Origin: Actinomycetes bacterium
Lineage (GTDB): Bacteria; Actinomycetota; Acidimicrobiia; IMCC26256; PALSA-610
Reading direction: 5' to 3'
Assembly: GCA_025360585.1 (NCBI GenBank)
Contig: JANYBW010000044.1
Location: 1 to 52,155, forward strand
Length of the DNA: 52,155 nt
In this document: in pieces, positions 23,904 to 33,031 of the stretch
Position numbering within the stretch: position 1 is the stretch's first letter
Layout of the letters: each line of letters opens with the position of its first letter
Notes under the pieces: generated by a model
Database searches by the model: none
The model's input: only the letters and a program-made list of their open reading frames with translations
What the model was told of the DNA's origin: nothing
Position numbers and translations under genes: made by a program

Positions 23904-26734
23904 TGCTCGCGTTCCTCGTGACGGGATCTGGTCTCGTCAAAGGCATCGTGAACGGTTCGATCATCGCACTCGTTGCGATGGCAATTGTTGTGGTGTACCG
24001 GTCGACTCGTGTCATCAACTTCTCGGCGGGAGCGATTGGGCTTCCCGCAACTGCCCTACTCGGTTACATGGTTTCGCGCGTGGGGCTGCCGTACTGGCCG
24101 TCGCTGCTCGTTTGCCTATTGATCGCAACTCTCACCGGAGCAATCTTCGAAAGCCTGATTTTACGTAGGCTTTCCAAGAGCCCGCGCGTGATCGTATTCG
24201 TGGCGACGATCGGCCTCGCGCAAATCGCCCAACTCATCTACTTGTACGTGCCCGGCTACAAAACTGGCACCGCTTCGAGTGCATACCCCATTCCGTTCAC
24301 ATCGCAACTTCACATCACACATTCGATAGAGATCAGCGCGAACCAAATCTTCACGCTTTTGATCGTGGCGGCTGTTGCTGGCGTCCTGTGGTGGCTACTC
24401 GGCCACACGGCATTCGGCGAATCCGTCAGCGCGGCGGCAACCAACGCGGATCTTGCGCGCATGACTGCCATCAGCCCCAAGCTGGTCAACACCGCGATTT
24501 GGGCGATCGCGGGAATGCTTTCCGCGCTTGTGCTCATGCTCACTGCGACGTTGCAGGGCGCAGCCGATATCTCGGCCGTCGGGCCTGTGTTGCTACTGAA
24601 GGGCCTCGCCGCCGCATTGCTCGGTCGCATGCGTTCGTTTCCGAAAGCAGTTGCGGGCGGCATCGCGATTGGTGTTGGCTTTCAGCTCTTCTACCAAAAC
24701 CTCACCGACGGCTCCGTAGCAAACTTCGTTGTGTTCATCTTGGTGGCGCTACTCGTCGCTCGTAATAGTCGCGACGGCGAAGCCGGCGGTGAGAGCTTTC
24801 AGTTTGCGCCACGGGTTTCGACCATTCCAGCGCATCTCAAGCAGCTGTGGTGGATTCGGCTCGCGCCGTCAATCGTTGGCGCGCTTGCGTTGGTCGCGGC
24901 GATTGTATTGCCGCTCACCACAAAGCTTTCCGAGCGGCATCTCTTGTGGTCGTCGATTCTTGGGTTTGCCCTCTGCGCGATTTCGGTGGTGATTCTTACC
25001 GGCTGGGGAGGGCAGTTGTCGCTCGGGCAAATGGCCTTCGCCGGCATTGGAGCATTGTCGGCCGCGGCCGCGGGACGCGGGTTTTCACTCAACATCGGCT
25101 GGCATAGCACGCGTTTCATCCGCGGTCGTCTACAACCGATCGCGTTTCCATGGTCGTTGCTGATCGGTGCTGCGATTGCGTGCGCGGTCGCGACTTTGGT
25201 GGGGCTCGGCGCACTGCGCGTGCGTGGTCTCCTCCTCGCGGCAACCACGATCGCGTTTGCCATAGCGGCCGAGGAATATCTCTTCGGACGGCCATTCTTT
25301 TTGGGCGATCAATCCACCGCGACAATCACTCGGGCAGACATCGGGCCGTTCAAAATGGTAGGCAACAACCGCGGCTATTTCTACTTCTCGTTGGCGTGTT
25401 TGGTCGTCACGCTCCTGGTGGTCGGGCGTCTGAAACGCACCGGAATCGGGCGCGCCATCGTCGGCGTGCGCGAAAATGAGCACGCAGCATCAGCGATGAC
25501 TGTCTCGCCCACCCGGGTCAAACTCACAGCATTTGCGCTCGCGGGTTTCGTAGCCGGGCTCGGCGGCGCCATTCTCGGCGCGGTCAACCCGACGTTTTCG
25601 CCCACGAAATATTTTCACGTCACGGACTCGCTAACGCTGATCGCGATGACGGTGATCGGCGGAGTCGCGAGTTTGAGTGGCGCAGTGCTCGGCGCATTGT
25701 GGGTCGTAGGCTTGCCTGCGTTTTGGCCCACGAACAAAACAGTTCCGTTGTTCACTTCGGGGATCGGCATGTTGATCATGCTGTTGTATTTCCCAGGTGG
25801 TTTTACGCAAATTGGCTTCTATACCCGCGATTCCTTCCTGCGTTGGCTCGAAACGAAAATCCCCGCAAAGGAATCGGTGAGCTCGGTGGTGCCGCCCGCG
25901 GCGATCACGCGCGATCGAACCGTTACTCCAACGTTCAACGATGGTGGTTCAGCGCTCGCGGTGCGGGATTTGAGCGTGCGCTTCGGTGGGAATGTCGCGT
26001 TGAACAATGTCTCGATGCTCGCAATGCCCGGTGAAGTCGTTGGATTGATCGGCACGAACGGGGCGGGCAAATCAACGCTGTTGAATGCGATCGGCGGTTT
26101 TGTGGACAGCGAAGGCACCATCGAAATGCTCGGCAAACGTATCGATGGCTTTGCCGCGTTCCGGCGAGCCAAGCTTGGCCTCGGGCGCACCTTCCAAGCC
26201 GCAACGTTGTTCCCCGAACTCACGGTGGCTCAGACCATCGCGTTGGCACTCGAATCGCAACGCCGCACCGGCTTTTGGTCCAGTGCGTTGTGCACGCCTA
26301 GCTCAATCAAACTCGAACGCAAGCGAGTTTCCGAAGCCCAAGAATTCATCGATTTTCTCGGGCTTACTCGTTACGCCGAGCGCTACATCGTGGAGCTTTC
26401 CACCGGCACTCGCCGCATCGTGGAGCTCACCGCGATGCTTGCGGTGCGGCCGCGCGTAATTTGCCTCGACGAGCCAACGGCCGGAGTTGCGCAACGCGAA
26501 GCCGAAGCATTCGGTCCGTTAATTCAGCGAGTACAACGGGAGCTCGATGCGACGGTCATTATTGTGGAACACGACATGCCGATGATCATGGCGATCAGCG
26601 ATCGCATTTACTGCATGGAAGCTGGTGCGGTGATCGCGCAAGGGACGTCGGCCGAAGTGCGCAACAACCCGTTGGTGATCGCGTCGTATCTCGGAACGGA
26701 CGCTCGATCAATCGACCGCAGCGACTCGCGATAG
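23903..26734 (+). CDS. LivH-LivM-LivG triple fusion (branched-chain amino acid-type ABC permease/ATPase)
   Basis: A 943-aa protein combining three subunits usually encoded separately. Residues about 1-290 are a LivH-type permease (VYRSTRVINFSAGAIG, LLKGLAAALLGRMRSFPKAV). About 305-640 are LivM-type (GWGGQLSLGQMAFAGIGA, RRTGIGRAIVGVRENEHAA-like segment, VIGGVASLSGAVLGA). About 670-930 are a LivG ATPase: Walker A GTNGAGKST, GLGRTFQAATLFPELTV, Walker B VICLDEPTAGVAQ, IVEHDMPMIM. The signature is LSTGTRRIVE, not the canonical LSGG/LSYG-QQR. With the MFS-LivF fusion upstream it makes a two-polypeptide importer; the binding protein is probably the convergent gene at 26772. Confidence 0.92.
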   Translation: MLAFLVTGSGLVKGIVNGSIIALVAMAIVVVYRSTRVINFSAGAIGLPATALLGYMVSRVGLPYWPSLLVCLLIATLTGAIFESLILRRLSKSPRVIVFVATIGLAQIAQLIYLYVPGYKTGTASSAYPIPFTSQLHITHSIEISANQIFTLLIVAAVAGVLWWLLGHTAFGESVSAAATNADLARMTAISPKLVNTAIWAIAGMLSALVLMLTATLQGAADISAVGPVLLLKGLAAALLGRMRSFPKAVAGGIAIGVGFQLFYQNLTDGSVANFVVFILVALLVARNSRDGEAGGESFQFAPRVSTIPAHLKQLWWIRLAPSIVGALALVAAIVLPLTTKLSERHLLWSSILGFALCAISVVILTGWGGQLSLGQMAFAGIGALSAAAAGRGFSLNIGWHSTRFIRGRLQPIAFPWSLLIGAAIACAVATLVGLGALRVRGLLLAATTIAFAIAAEEYLFGRPFFLGDQSTATITRADIGPFKMVGNNRGYFYFSLACLVVTLLVVGRLKRTGIGRAIVGVRENEHAASAMTVSPTRVKLTAFALAGFVAGLGGAILGAVNPTFSPTKYFHVTDSLTLIAMTVIGGVASLSGAVLGALWVVGLPAFWPTNKTVPLFTSGIGMLIMLLYFPGGFTQIGFYTRDSFLRWLETKIPAKESVSSVVPPAAITRDRTVTPTFNDGGSALAVRDLSVRFGGNVALNNVSMLAMPGEVVGLIGTNGAGKSTLLNAIGGFVDSEGTIEMLGKRIDGFAAFRRAKLGLGRTFQAATLFPELTVAQTIALALESQRRTGFWSSALCTPSSIKLERKRVSEAQEFIDFLGLTRYAERYIVELSTGTRRIVELTAMLAVRPRVICLDEPTAGVAQREAEAFGPLIQRVQRELDATVIIVEHDMPMIMAISDRIYCMEAGAVIAQGTSAEVRNNPLVIASYLGTDARSIDRSDSR

Positions 26735-26771
26735 CCGCCTTAACCCGCACACGGCCCGGCGCGGCTGGCGT

Positions 26772-28187
26772 CTACGCGGATTTCTTGCATGCTCCATTCG
26801 ATGCATCTCCGATTTCGGTGAGCGGTTTCCAATCCCCGCCTTTCGTTCCGAGTGAGGAGTTGAATTCCACCAATCGTGCGGCATCGTCTGCTGCATACTT
26901 TCCGGTACACAACGACGCGAAATCCGTAGGCGCCAGGACGATTGGGCCGAAGCTATTCACCGCGGCAATCCATGAATCATTCGTAAGGTTCGCGCCTGCG
27001 CGTTCCGCGATCGTTTTGAACATGGTCAATTCTCCACAAAAGTCGGTGACGCCCACGAACGTTTCTTCTCGGTCTCCATTTTTATCCTTGATGGAATCGT
27101 CGGGGCCGAGCAATTTCGTATTGGACGCCTTCTCCCAGGCGTTAACACAATTTTGGAACGGCGCATTTTTGTGAGCCCAACGGTCGCGCACATTCTGGCC
27201 ATCTGCGCTCAACATGCCCTCATACGGATTCGGCTTTCCGCTGCCCTTCAACGCAATGGTTTCGTCGCGGGCTTGCGACGCGCCTGACGCGACATCGGTA
27301 ATGATCAGCGCATCAGGAATATCTTTTTTGATCTTTTCCACGAACTGCTTTGCTTCGGCAAGATTGCCAGAGATGAATACCGCGTTGACTTTTTCGCTCT
27401 TCCACTTCTCAACAAAGCCGTCCATCTGGGCCTGGGCCGCTGAAGTATCCGTGCCGCTGATACTGAGGGTGCCCGGTGAACCGGTAGCAATCCCGAGCTT
27501 TTTCAGTAACGGCGCCACAATCGCTTTGTTCACTTTCGCGGCAGTGTCTTGATCGCCCAGTGTGGCGACGACACGATCTTTCAACAGGCCTTGTTTGAAC
27601 GCGAGGTTCAGCACAACCGATGCCACACCCTCTTTCGTCGTATCTGGTGTCAGCAATAACCCTGGGGTCGCCGCATCAATCATGAACTGGTTGATCTCGT
27701 GACCAATCAAGATCGTGGCCTTGTCCTTGGTAAGGCACTTTTGGCCCGCGCCGCTGAAGTCGATAAATACACCCAACACTGCGAACACTTTCTCATCGTC
27801 GGTGAGCGACGTACACAGCGTGAGCGGATCGGGTTGTACCCCTGGAATCGGGCAGTACTTTTTGAACACCGCAACAATCTTGCGACCAAGCACGCCGCCT
27901 TTGGCGTTGATGTCGGTAATTGCCGATTCGGCGATCGCTTGTTGTGGCCCCCGCGAGCTATCGACGTAATTTTTGATGCAGTCCTGATCGATCACCATGA
28001 TGCCGACTTTGATGGAGTCTTTGGTGACACCTCGGAAACTGTCGGTCAGGGGCTGCTTCTCTGTAGAGGATGTTGCGGCCAAGCCTCGTCTTGTCGTCGT
28101 CGTCACCAAGGTTTTATCCGAAGCGCACGCCGCAAGCACGAACGCGCAGCTGATGAACAGGATCAAAGAACGATGAGCGGACTTCAT
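26772..28187 (-). CDS. Branched-chain amino acid-type ABC transporter substrate-binding lipoprotein
   Basis: A 471-aa exported lipoprotein with a signal peptide (SLILFISCAFVL) and lipobox LAAC-ASD, then a Thr-rich spacer. The mature region is a type I periplasmic-binding fold (Peripla_BP_6): IKVGIMVIDQD near the start, GGVLGRKIVAVFKKYCPI, KDRVVATLGDQDTAAK, AQMDGFVEKWKSEKVNAVFISGNLAEAKQFVEKI. ATG 28187 follows GGAGG at the right distance. It is transcribed toward the LivHMG operon, the two ends 37 bp apart, so it is probably the receptor of that transporter but separately regulated. The ligand is not predictable; many Cys residues occur in the mature protein. Confidence 0.88.
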   Translation of the reverse strand: MKSAHRSLILFISCAFVLAACASDKTLVTTTTRRGLAATSSTEKQPLTDSFRGVTKDSIKVGIMVIDQDCIKNYVDSSRGPQQAIAESAITDINAKGGVLGRKIVAVFKKYCPIPGVQPDPLTLCTSLTDDEKVFAVLGVFIDFSGAGQKCLTKDKATILIGHEINQFMIDAATPGLLLTPDTTKEGVASVVLNLAFKQGLLKDRVVATLGDQDTAAKVNKAIVAPLLKKLGIATGSPGTLSISGTDTSAAQAQMDGFVEKWKSEKVNAVFISGNLAEAKQFVEKIKKDIPDALIITDVASGASQARDETIALKGSGKPNPYEGMLSADGQNVRDRWAHKNAPFQNCVNAWEKASNTKLLGPDDSIKDKNGDREETFVGVTDFCGELTMFKTIAERAGANLTNDSWIAAVNSFGPIVLAPTDFASLCTGKYAADDAARLVEFNSSLGTKGGDWKPLTEIGDASNGACKKSA

Positions 28188-28319
28188 ACGACCAACCTCC
28201 ACAAGCTGTCAACGTTGTGATGACACCCTCAGTCTCACCCCAAACACCTCAAACGTCAAGTACACCCAGAGGGCGGCGCACAAGCCGGAGCGCAGCGACG
28301 GGAATTCAAACGGTGAATA

Positions 28320-29912
28320 TCAAGCTAAAGCGACAAGGTCGAGGTAGTCGTTGGACCAGTAGTCGAGGGTGCCTTCGGGCATCATGAGGACGCGTTGGGG
28401 GCTGAGTTCGGCGACGAATTCGGGGTCGTGGCTCACGAGAATCATCGCGCCTTTCCAGTCGCGGAGTGCTTGGCCGACCGCGGTGCGCGATGGTGGATCG
28501 AGGTTGTTGGTGGGTTCGTCGAGCAGCAGCAGATTGTGGCTGCCTCCGACGAGCATGGCAAGCGCGAGTTTCGTCTTTTCACCTCCGCTCAGAGTGCCGG
28601 CGTCCTGCATGGCCATATCGCCCGAGAGATTGAACATTCCCAACAGATCGCGACGTTGTTGATCGGTGAGCACGGGCGCGTGTTCTTGCATATGGCTCAT
28701 GAGGTTGCGGCCGGACTGGACGGTTTCGTGTTCTTGGGCGAAGTACCCCATCGATACTTTGTGCCCGAGCGAGAACTCACCGAGGTCCGCTTCGAGCGCG
28801 CCGGTGAGTAGTCGTAGAAGTGTCGTTTTTCCAGCACCGTTAAGGCCCATTACGAGGACGCGTTCGCCTCGACCGATATCGAATGTGACGTCATCAAACA
28901 CCGTGTTGCGTCCGAAGGCTTTGGCGAGTTCGTTGGCGCGAAGTACTACCTCGCCGGATCGAGGCGGATCGGGCAATCGCACGCGCATGACGCGTTCTTT
29001 ACGGGCGGCAGTGACTTTGGTGGCTTCCATCTTTTCGACGCGGTTGTCGAGGTTTTTAGCGACCCGGGCGCGCTTTTGGGTTTGGCCGCGCATGGAGTCA
29101 GCGAGTGTAGAAAGGCGTTTGATCTCGGACTCTTGGCGCGCCGCAACTTTGCCCCGGCGATCCTCATCGGCTTTGCGCGCCACTTTGTATTGCGAGTAGG
29201 TGCCCTTGTATTCGATGAGGGTTCCTTCATCGAGGTGCAGCACGCGCGTGATTGCTTGATCGAGCAGTTCAAGGTCGTGGCTCACGACGAGCAGCGCACC
29301 CCGGTAGGACTTTAGAAATCCCATGAGCCACTGTTTGGCGTCCACGTCGAGGTGGTTGGTGGGCTCATCGAGCATCAAGGCTTCACTGCCTGCGAACAAG
29401 ATGCGAGCAAGCTCCACCCGGCGCCGCTCGCCACCAGAAAGCGCATCGATGGGCATGTCCAGCCGATCGCTTTTCAGGCCCAGCCCGGCCGCGATCGTGC
29501 GGACTTCGGATTCGGCCGCATAGCCGTCGAGCCGTTCGAATTCTTCTTGGGCGCGCATCATCTTGTTGATGTTGCGCTCTGATGGGTCGGTTTCGATATC
29601 GAGACGGAGTTTTTCGAGCCGCTGGGACAACAGGTCGAGGCCGCGGCCGCTGAGCACGTGCGAGAGCCCGTTGGCTTCCACACCCGTCCCGCGTTTTTTG
29701 GGGTCCTGGGTGAGGTATCCGAATTGTTTGGGACGCGAGATCACGCCTGCAGTCGGGGCATTCTCGCCGCCGATCACCTTGAGCAGACTGGTTTTGCCCG
29801 CACCATTTCGGCCAACGAGGCCGGCTTTGTCGCCGGCCCGCAACGTAAACGACGCTCCCACTGCAGTGAGACGGCCGCCAACCTCCACATTTACGTCACG
29901 AATCGACAACAT
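28320..29912 (-). CDS. ABC-F family ATPase (Uup/EttA-like)
   Basis: A 530-aa soluble protein with two ABC domains and no membrane part, characteristic of ABC-F translation factors that act at the ribosomal E site. Domain 1: Walker A GRNGAGKTS, signature LSGGERRRVE, Walker B ALMLDEPTNHLD. Inter-domain linker: about residues 240-325, highly charged (RKADEDRRGKVAARQESEIKR). Domain 2: Walker A GLNGAGKTT, signature LSGGEKTKLA, Walker B LLLLDEPTNNLD. The short charged linker favours a housekeeping role over antibiotic protection. ATG 29912 begins the usual MLSIRDV; ATG 29921 is in frame. Monocistronic. Confidence 0.93.
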   Translation of the reverse strand: MLSIRDVNVEVGGRLTAVGASFTLRAGDKAGLVGRNGAGKTSLLKVIGGENAPTAGVISRPKQFGYLTQDPKKRGTGVEANGLSHVLSGRGLDLLSQRLEKLRLDIETDPSERNINKMMRAQEEFERLDGYAAESEVRTIAAGLGLKSDRLDMPIDALSGGERRRVELARILFAGSEALMLDEPTNHLDVDAKQWLMGFLKSYRGALLVVSHDLELLDQAITRVLHLDEGTLIEYKGTYSQYKVARKADEDRRGKVAARQESEIKRLSTLADSMRGQTQKRARVAKNLDNRVEKMEATKVTAARKERVMRVRLPDPPRSGEVVLRANELAKAFGRNTVFDDVTFDIGRGERVLVMGLNGAGKTTLLRLLTGALEADLGEFSLGHKVSMGYFAQEHETVQSGRNLMSHMQEHAPVLTDQQRRDLLGMFNLSGDMAMQDAGTLSGGEKTKLALAMLVGGSHNLLLLDEPTNNLDPPSRTAVGQALRDWKGAMILVSHDPEFVAELSPQRVLMMPEGTLDYWSNDYLDLVALA

Positions 29913-30083
29913 CGTGACCATGGTCGCGCATACCAGGGCACCAGCTCCGCTCGCGCCCAGTCGAGCGACAGCCTACGATCCGGCTTTCGGCGCACAAATG
30001 CATCAAATCTGTTGCCAAACTCTGCCCAGAACGCTCAGCTGGCCCTGGATTTGGGTGCGGAAACACTTCACTTTTGACGCGCG

Positions 30084-30109
30084 GGCTCGACCAAAACGCT
30101 GGTCGGGCC
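30084..30109 (-). terminator. Hairpin after the ElaA-type gene
   Basis: GGCTCGACC (30084-30092) pairs over 9 bp with GGTCGGGCC (30101-30109), one G-T wobble, across an 8-nt loop. It starts 3 nt after the reverse-strand stop. The remaining 29913-30083 shows no gene. Confidence 0.5.
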
Positions 30110-30111
30110 GG

Positions 30112-30570
30112 CTAGGCCTGGGCGGGGCGCAGACGCATTGGCGTGTGCTCGATGTCGTCTTCGAGGAAGCGATTCCCGTCGGGCTGGAAACCGAATTGCA
30201 CGTACCAATCTTCGATCCGACTTTGGGCGTCGAGCACCAGGTCGTGATCTCGATATCGTTCTAGCGTTGACTGCATCAGGTTGGCCGCTAACCCTCGCCC
30301 GCGCGCCGACGATGCCGTCACGACTCGCGAAATCTTGAAAGCGTCGGCGTCGCCGAACACCCGGAGATAGCTCAAGATCCGCGGTTCACCTATCGCCGCA
30401 TCACCAGAAATCCAGGCGTGTTCGGTGTCCTCAAGCAGATCACGGCCATCTGGATCAAGAAACGCGCACGCCTGCTCAACAACAAAAATTGAGCTTCGCA
30501 ACGCAAGAATGTCATAGACATCGCGTCCGCTGATGCCATCGAATTTCGACCAGATGATCTCGTTGACCAT
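30112..30570 (-). CDS. GNAT family N-acetyltransferase, ElaA type
   Basis: A 152-aa acetyl-CoA-dependent acyltransferase. It has the ElaA opening (IIWSKFDGISGRDVYDILALRSSIFVVEQACAFLDPDGRD), a central strand with HAWISG, the CoA pyrophosphate-binding motif in VVTASSARGRGLAANLM, and WYVQFGFQPDG near the C-terminus. Length is right for the family. It lies 9 nt after the thioredoxin-fold selenoprotein candidate and is probably co-transcribed with it. The acetylated substrate is unknown for ElaA proteins. Confidence 0.9.
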   Translation of the reverse strand: MVNEIIWSKFDGISGRDVYDILALRSSIFVVEQACAFLDPDGRDLLEDTEHAWISGDAAIGEPRILSYLRVFGDADAFKISRVVTASSARGRGLAANLMQSTLERYRDHDLVLDAQSRIEDWYVQFGFQPDGNRFLEDDIEHTPMRLRPAQA

Positions 30571-30579
30571 CGTCGGTTT

Positions 30580-31632
30580 CTAGTCGGTTGTGGCGTTGTC
30601 GCTTCGCATCGCCGAGTTTCCCCAGCCGTAACCTGGCGCTCCATTTTCATTCCAAGCCTGGACGTAATCAAAGAACTCTTGACCAAACGGATCGCCGCCG
30701 GACAACGGCATCGATCCGCGGTTGATCGCCCAGTCCCAGGGAGCAAGCTTGCGCGCCGCATCGAAATGGCTGGCCGCAGCCTCGTCATTGCCGTTGCGAT
30801 GGAGCTGCGCAGCAATGCGGCGGTGTAATCGAGCAAGTTCATCGGCTTCGGTCGGGATGTGCTGCAACGCAGCAACCTCTTCAACGGGCAGCGGGACGAC
30901 ACCGTCTTTCACCCAGGCGCGCAGCTGTTCGTGATGCACGTTCGAATCGATTCCCGTGAAGTCTTTGAAGAGATCGTTGACGGGAGTGATATCCGCAGGG
31001 CGCACAATGCGATCGTTTTCATCGATCCAAACTGCGCTCGGAACGTTGATGAAACCGTAACGTTGCGCCACAACGTGGTTCGGGTCGATCACGCACGGGT
31101 AGCTCGGGTTCGCGGCTTCTACCCATTCGCGGGCAGCATCGAGCTCATCGAGCGCAACGGCCACAACGGTAAATCCAAATGGTTCAAGTTCGGTTTGTAA
31201 GTCCTGCCACCCGGGCAAGTCGTAGCGGCAGCCTCACCAACTCGACCAAACAACCAGGACTTTCTTTTTGCGACCGATCTTCGACATTGTGTGTTCAACA
31301 CCATTGATGTCCTGCAACGTGAAATCCGGGGCCCTGCGATCATGCAATTGCTCGCCCGCTTGGATCAGCGATTGACCCAGCGCGACGACACCACTGGCAG
31401 CGTCAGCAACGAGTGGACGGCGCAACGCTGTCGCAAATCCTTCGATGCGGACACAATCGCCGTCGAGCAGCTCGCCACGATCTCGCACCGGGACGCACAC
31501 ATCGCCTTGGCAGAGCCCTTCGGGTTTCAGCTGCCAGCCAGTGGCCGTGAAGAGATCAGAGGGGGCGACCGATGTGCCATCAGCGCTTTCGACTGTGGTC
31601 GTTCGTTCGCCGTCGAGAATTGTGAGCTGCAT
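30580..31632 (-). CDS. Thioredoxin/TlpA-fold redox protein, candidate selenoprotein (in-frame TGA at 31234-31236)
   Basis: One frame of 350 residues interrupted by a TGA at codon 133. Upstream: an N-terminal region of about 95 aa and the start of a thioredoxin fold (APDFTLQDINGVEH, KKKVLVVWSSW). Downstream the fold continues directly: GCRYDLPGWQDL, FTVVAVALDELDAAREWVEAA, YGFINVPSAVWIDENDRIVRP with the cis-Pro (NVP), then a helical TPR-like tail ending in RGSMPLSGGDPFG. The TGA stands where relatives have the redox Cys (W-C-G-C-R), giving W-U-G-C-R if read as selenocysteine. A stem-loop follows at once (31204-31231). If TGA is a true stop, the two parts would be a 132-aa fragment and a broken C-terminal part. 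SelA/SelB/tRNA-Sec are not in the window. Confidence 0.75.
31204..31231 (-). promoter_or_regulatory. Candidate bacterial SECIS stem-loop
   Basis: Starting 2 nt after the TGA, CTGCCGC pairs over 7 bp (one G-U) with GTGGCAG, enclosing a 14-nt G-containing loop. Position and size roughly fit bacterial SECIS elements, but the match is weak without folding software. Confidence 0.35.
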
Positions 31633-31737
31633 AAGGCCGTTACCGTAGCTCGGGAACCGCCACCGTCTCGGCGCCTCAGAAATTCTGGTGGGCGTAGCAT
31701 TGCGGAATCCGCACGAAAAGCTCCGGGAAAGGCTGGT

Positions 31738-31775
31738 TGGGGCTTGGGGTGGGGTCAGGTGGGGTGGGGTCAGGT
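31738..31775 (+). repeat. G-rich tract with multiple GGGG runs
   Basis: The forward strand carries at least five GGGG runs in about 35 bases (GGGGCTTGGGGTGGGG and GGTGGGGTGGGG, with GTCAGGT spacers). It adjoins the 3' end of the DUF4349 gene and could form a stable G-quadruplex. The rest of 31633-31774 shows no gene. Confidence 0.65.
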
Positions 31776-33031
31776 CAGAGGAGGGCTCGTCGCAGGACTG
31801 GGTATAGGTAGCGCAGTCCGAGCATCATCGCTACCAGCGCGACGAGCACCACCAGTGCTGCCCCACTGCGAGCCACGATCCATGCCAGCGCGTTGCCGAA
31901 GCCGTGGCGGGCATCGGCCCAAGCCTTGGCGAGGCCCGTCTTGGGCTTTACGCCAGCATCCACCGCATGCGTCGGGGTTTCGTGCAGCGTGACGGCGATT
32001 GTGGAAAACGCGGTCTGGTCTCCGAGCAAGTTGATCTGGCCTTGCAACCGATCGACTTCGGTCTGGGATGTATTGAGCCGTTCGTAGACGGCAAGAATGT
32101 CGCCGATGTTCGTCGCCTTGGTGAGCAGCAACGAGATCTGATCGCGAGCAGAGGTTGCCGCTTTGAGTTGGGCGCCGACATCCGCGTATTGAGCAGTCAC
32201 ATCCACGCTGGTGGCCGTACGGCTCACGACCTTGTTCGCAGGCTTGGCGGCCAGCGCCGCTACCTGTTCGAGGGCGGTGTCGAAGTTGCGAACGGGAACT
32301 CGGATCGTGGCCGCAGCGGTGGGCGTATCGGCGACCTCGTTGGTCTTGCCATCAGACAAATAGCCGCCATTTTGCTTGGCGATCGCCTGCACGTCGTTGT
32401 AGCGAGCAGTCAATGATCGCGTTTGGAGCTCAATATCGATAGCGCCATTCTTTTGCAATTTCGTAACGTCGAGACTGGTCAGGTCGAGACTGGTCACGGC
32501 GAAATTCTTGCTCCGGGCTGCGGCGGGCGTGGGCGCGGGTCCCGCTTTGTCGAACGTGGACTTGTATCCCAACTGGGACGACAAATTCGCGGAGCGACCT
32601 ACCGAATACGGCTCAGCCTTTGGATTCGCGGACGGGCCATTGCCACCCTGGTATGCGCGCTCAGCATTTGTCTCCTTCGTTGTCGTGCGCGTCAGCGACG
32701 CCGTCTTGGCGGAGGAATCGCCACGCCCACGATTCTGGATCAAGACCCCACCAACGCCGACCACGAGGGTCAAGGCCGCGGCCACGCCCGCAATCAACTG
32801 CCAACGTTGCCCGCGGTTCCGCGACTGCGCGGTCCGACGAACCGCGCCCGCTGCCCGCACTTCGTCGCCATCGTCGCCATCGTCGCGACCCGTAACCACG
32901 GAAACGAGTTGGCGCTCTTTGGCCAACTCGTATATCCGTTGCGCACCGGCTTCGGGAATCTCAATCGCTTCGCCCGCGATTCCGAGTATTGCTGTCCAGC
33001 GCTCGTCATCAAAGAGTTCGTCTGCACTCAT
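31775..33031 (-). CDS. DUF4349 membrane protein, probable anti-sigma factor
   Basis: A 418-aa protein. About 75 cytoplasmic residues (SADELFDDERWTAILGIAG…) precede a hydrophobic segment (LIAGVAAALTLVVGVGGVLI). The extracytoplasmic part has a Ser/Thr-rich spacer and a DUF4349 domain (IDIELQTRSLTARYNDVQAIAKQNGGYLSDG, ATIRVPVRNFDTALEQVAAL, VTAQYADVGAQLKAATSARDQISLLLTKA), then a C-terminal helix (ALVVLVALVAMMLGLRYLYPVL). The DUF4349 core is coiled-coil-like. Its ATG overlaps the stop of the sigma gene by 4 nt (ATGA). Co-translation and the cytoplasmic N-terminus make it the likely membrane-bound partner of that sigma factor; no zinc-finger motif is visible. Confidence 0.85.
   Translation of the reverse strand: MSADELFDDERWTAILGIAGEAIEIPEAGAQRIYELAKERQLVSVVTGRDDGDDGDEVRAAGAVRRTAQSRNRGQRWQLIAGVAAALTLVVGVGGVLIQNRGRGDSSAKTASLTRTTTKETNAERAYQGGNGPSANPKAEPYSVGRSANLSSQLGYKSTFDKAGPAPTPAAARSKNFAVTSLDLTSLDVTKLQKNGAIDIELQTRSLTARYNDVQAIAKQNGGYLSDGKTNEVADTPTAAATIRVPVRNFDTALEQVAALAAKPANKVVSRTATSVDVTAQYADVGAQLKAATSARDQISLLLTKATNIGDILAVYERLNTSQTEVDRLQGQINLLGDQTAFSTIAVTLHETPTHAVDAGVKPKTGLAKAWADARHGFGNALAWIVARSGAALVVLVALVAMMLGLRYLYPVLRRALL

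Noticed and set aside
26735-26771. Terminator between the LivHMG gene and the convergent binding-protein gene
   Set aside because: The 37-bp spacer is GC-rich but shows no convincing stem.
31234-31236. TGA as an ordinary nonsense mutation splitting a dead gene
   Set aside because: Possible, but both flanks keep intact fold motifs and the TGA falls exactly on the redox Cys position, so selenocysteine is the better reading pending a search for sel genes.
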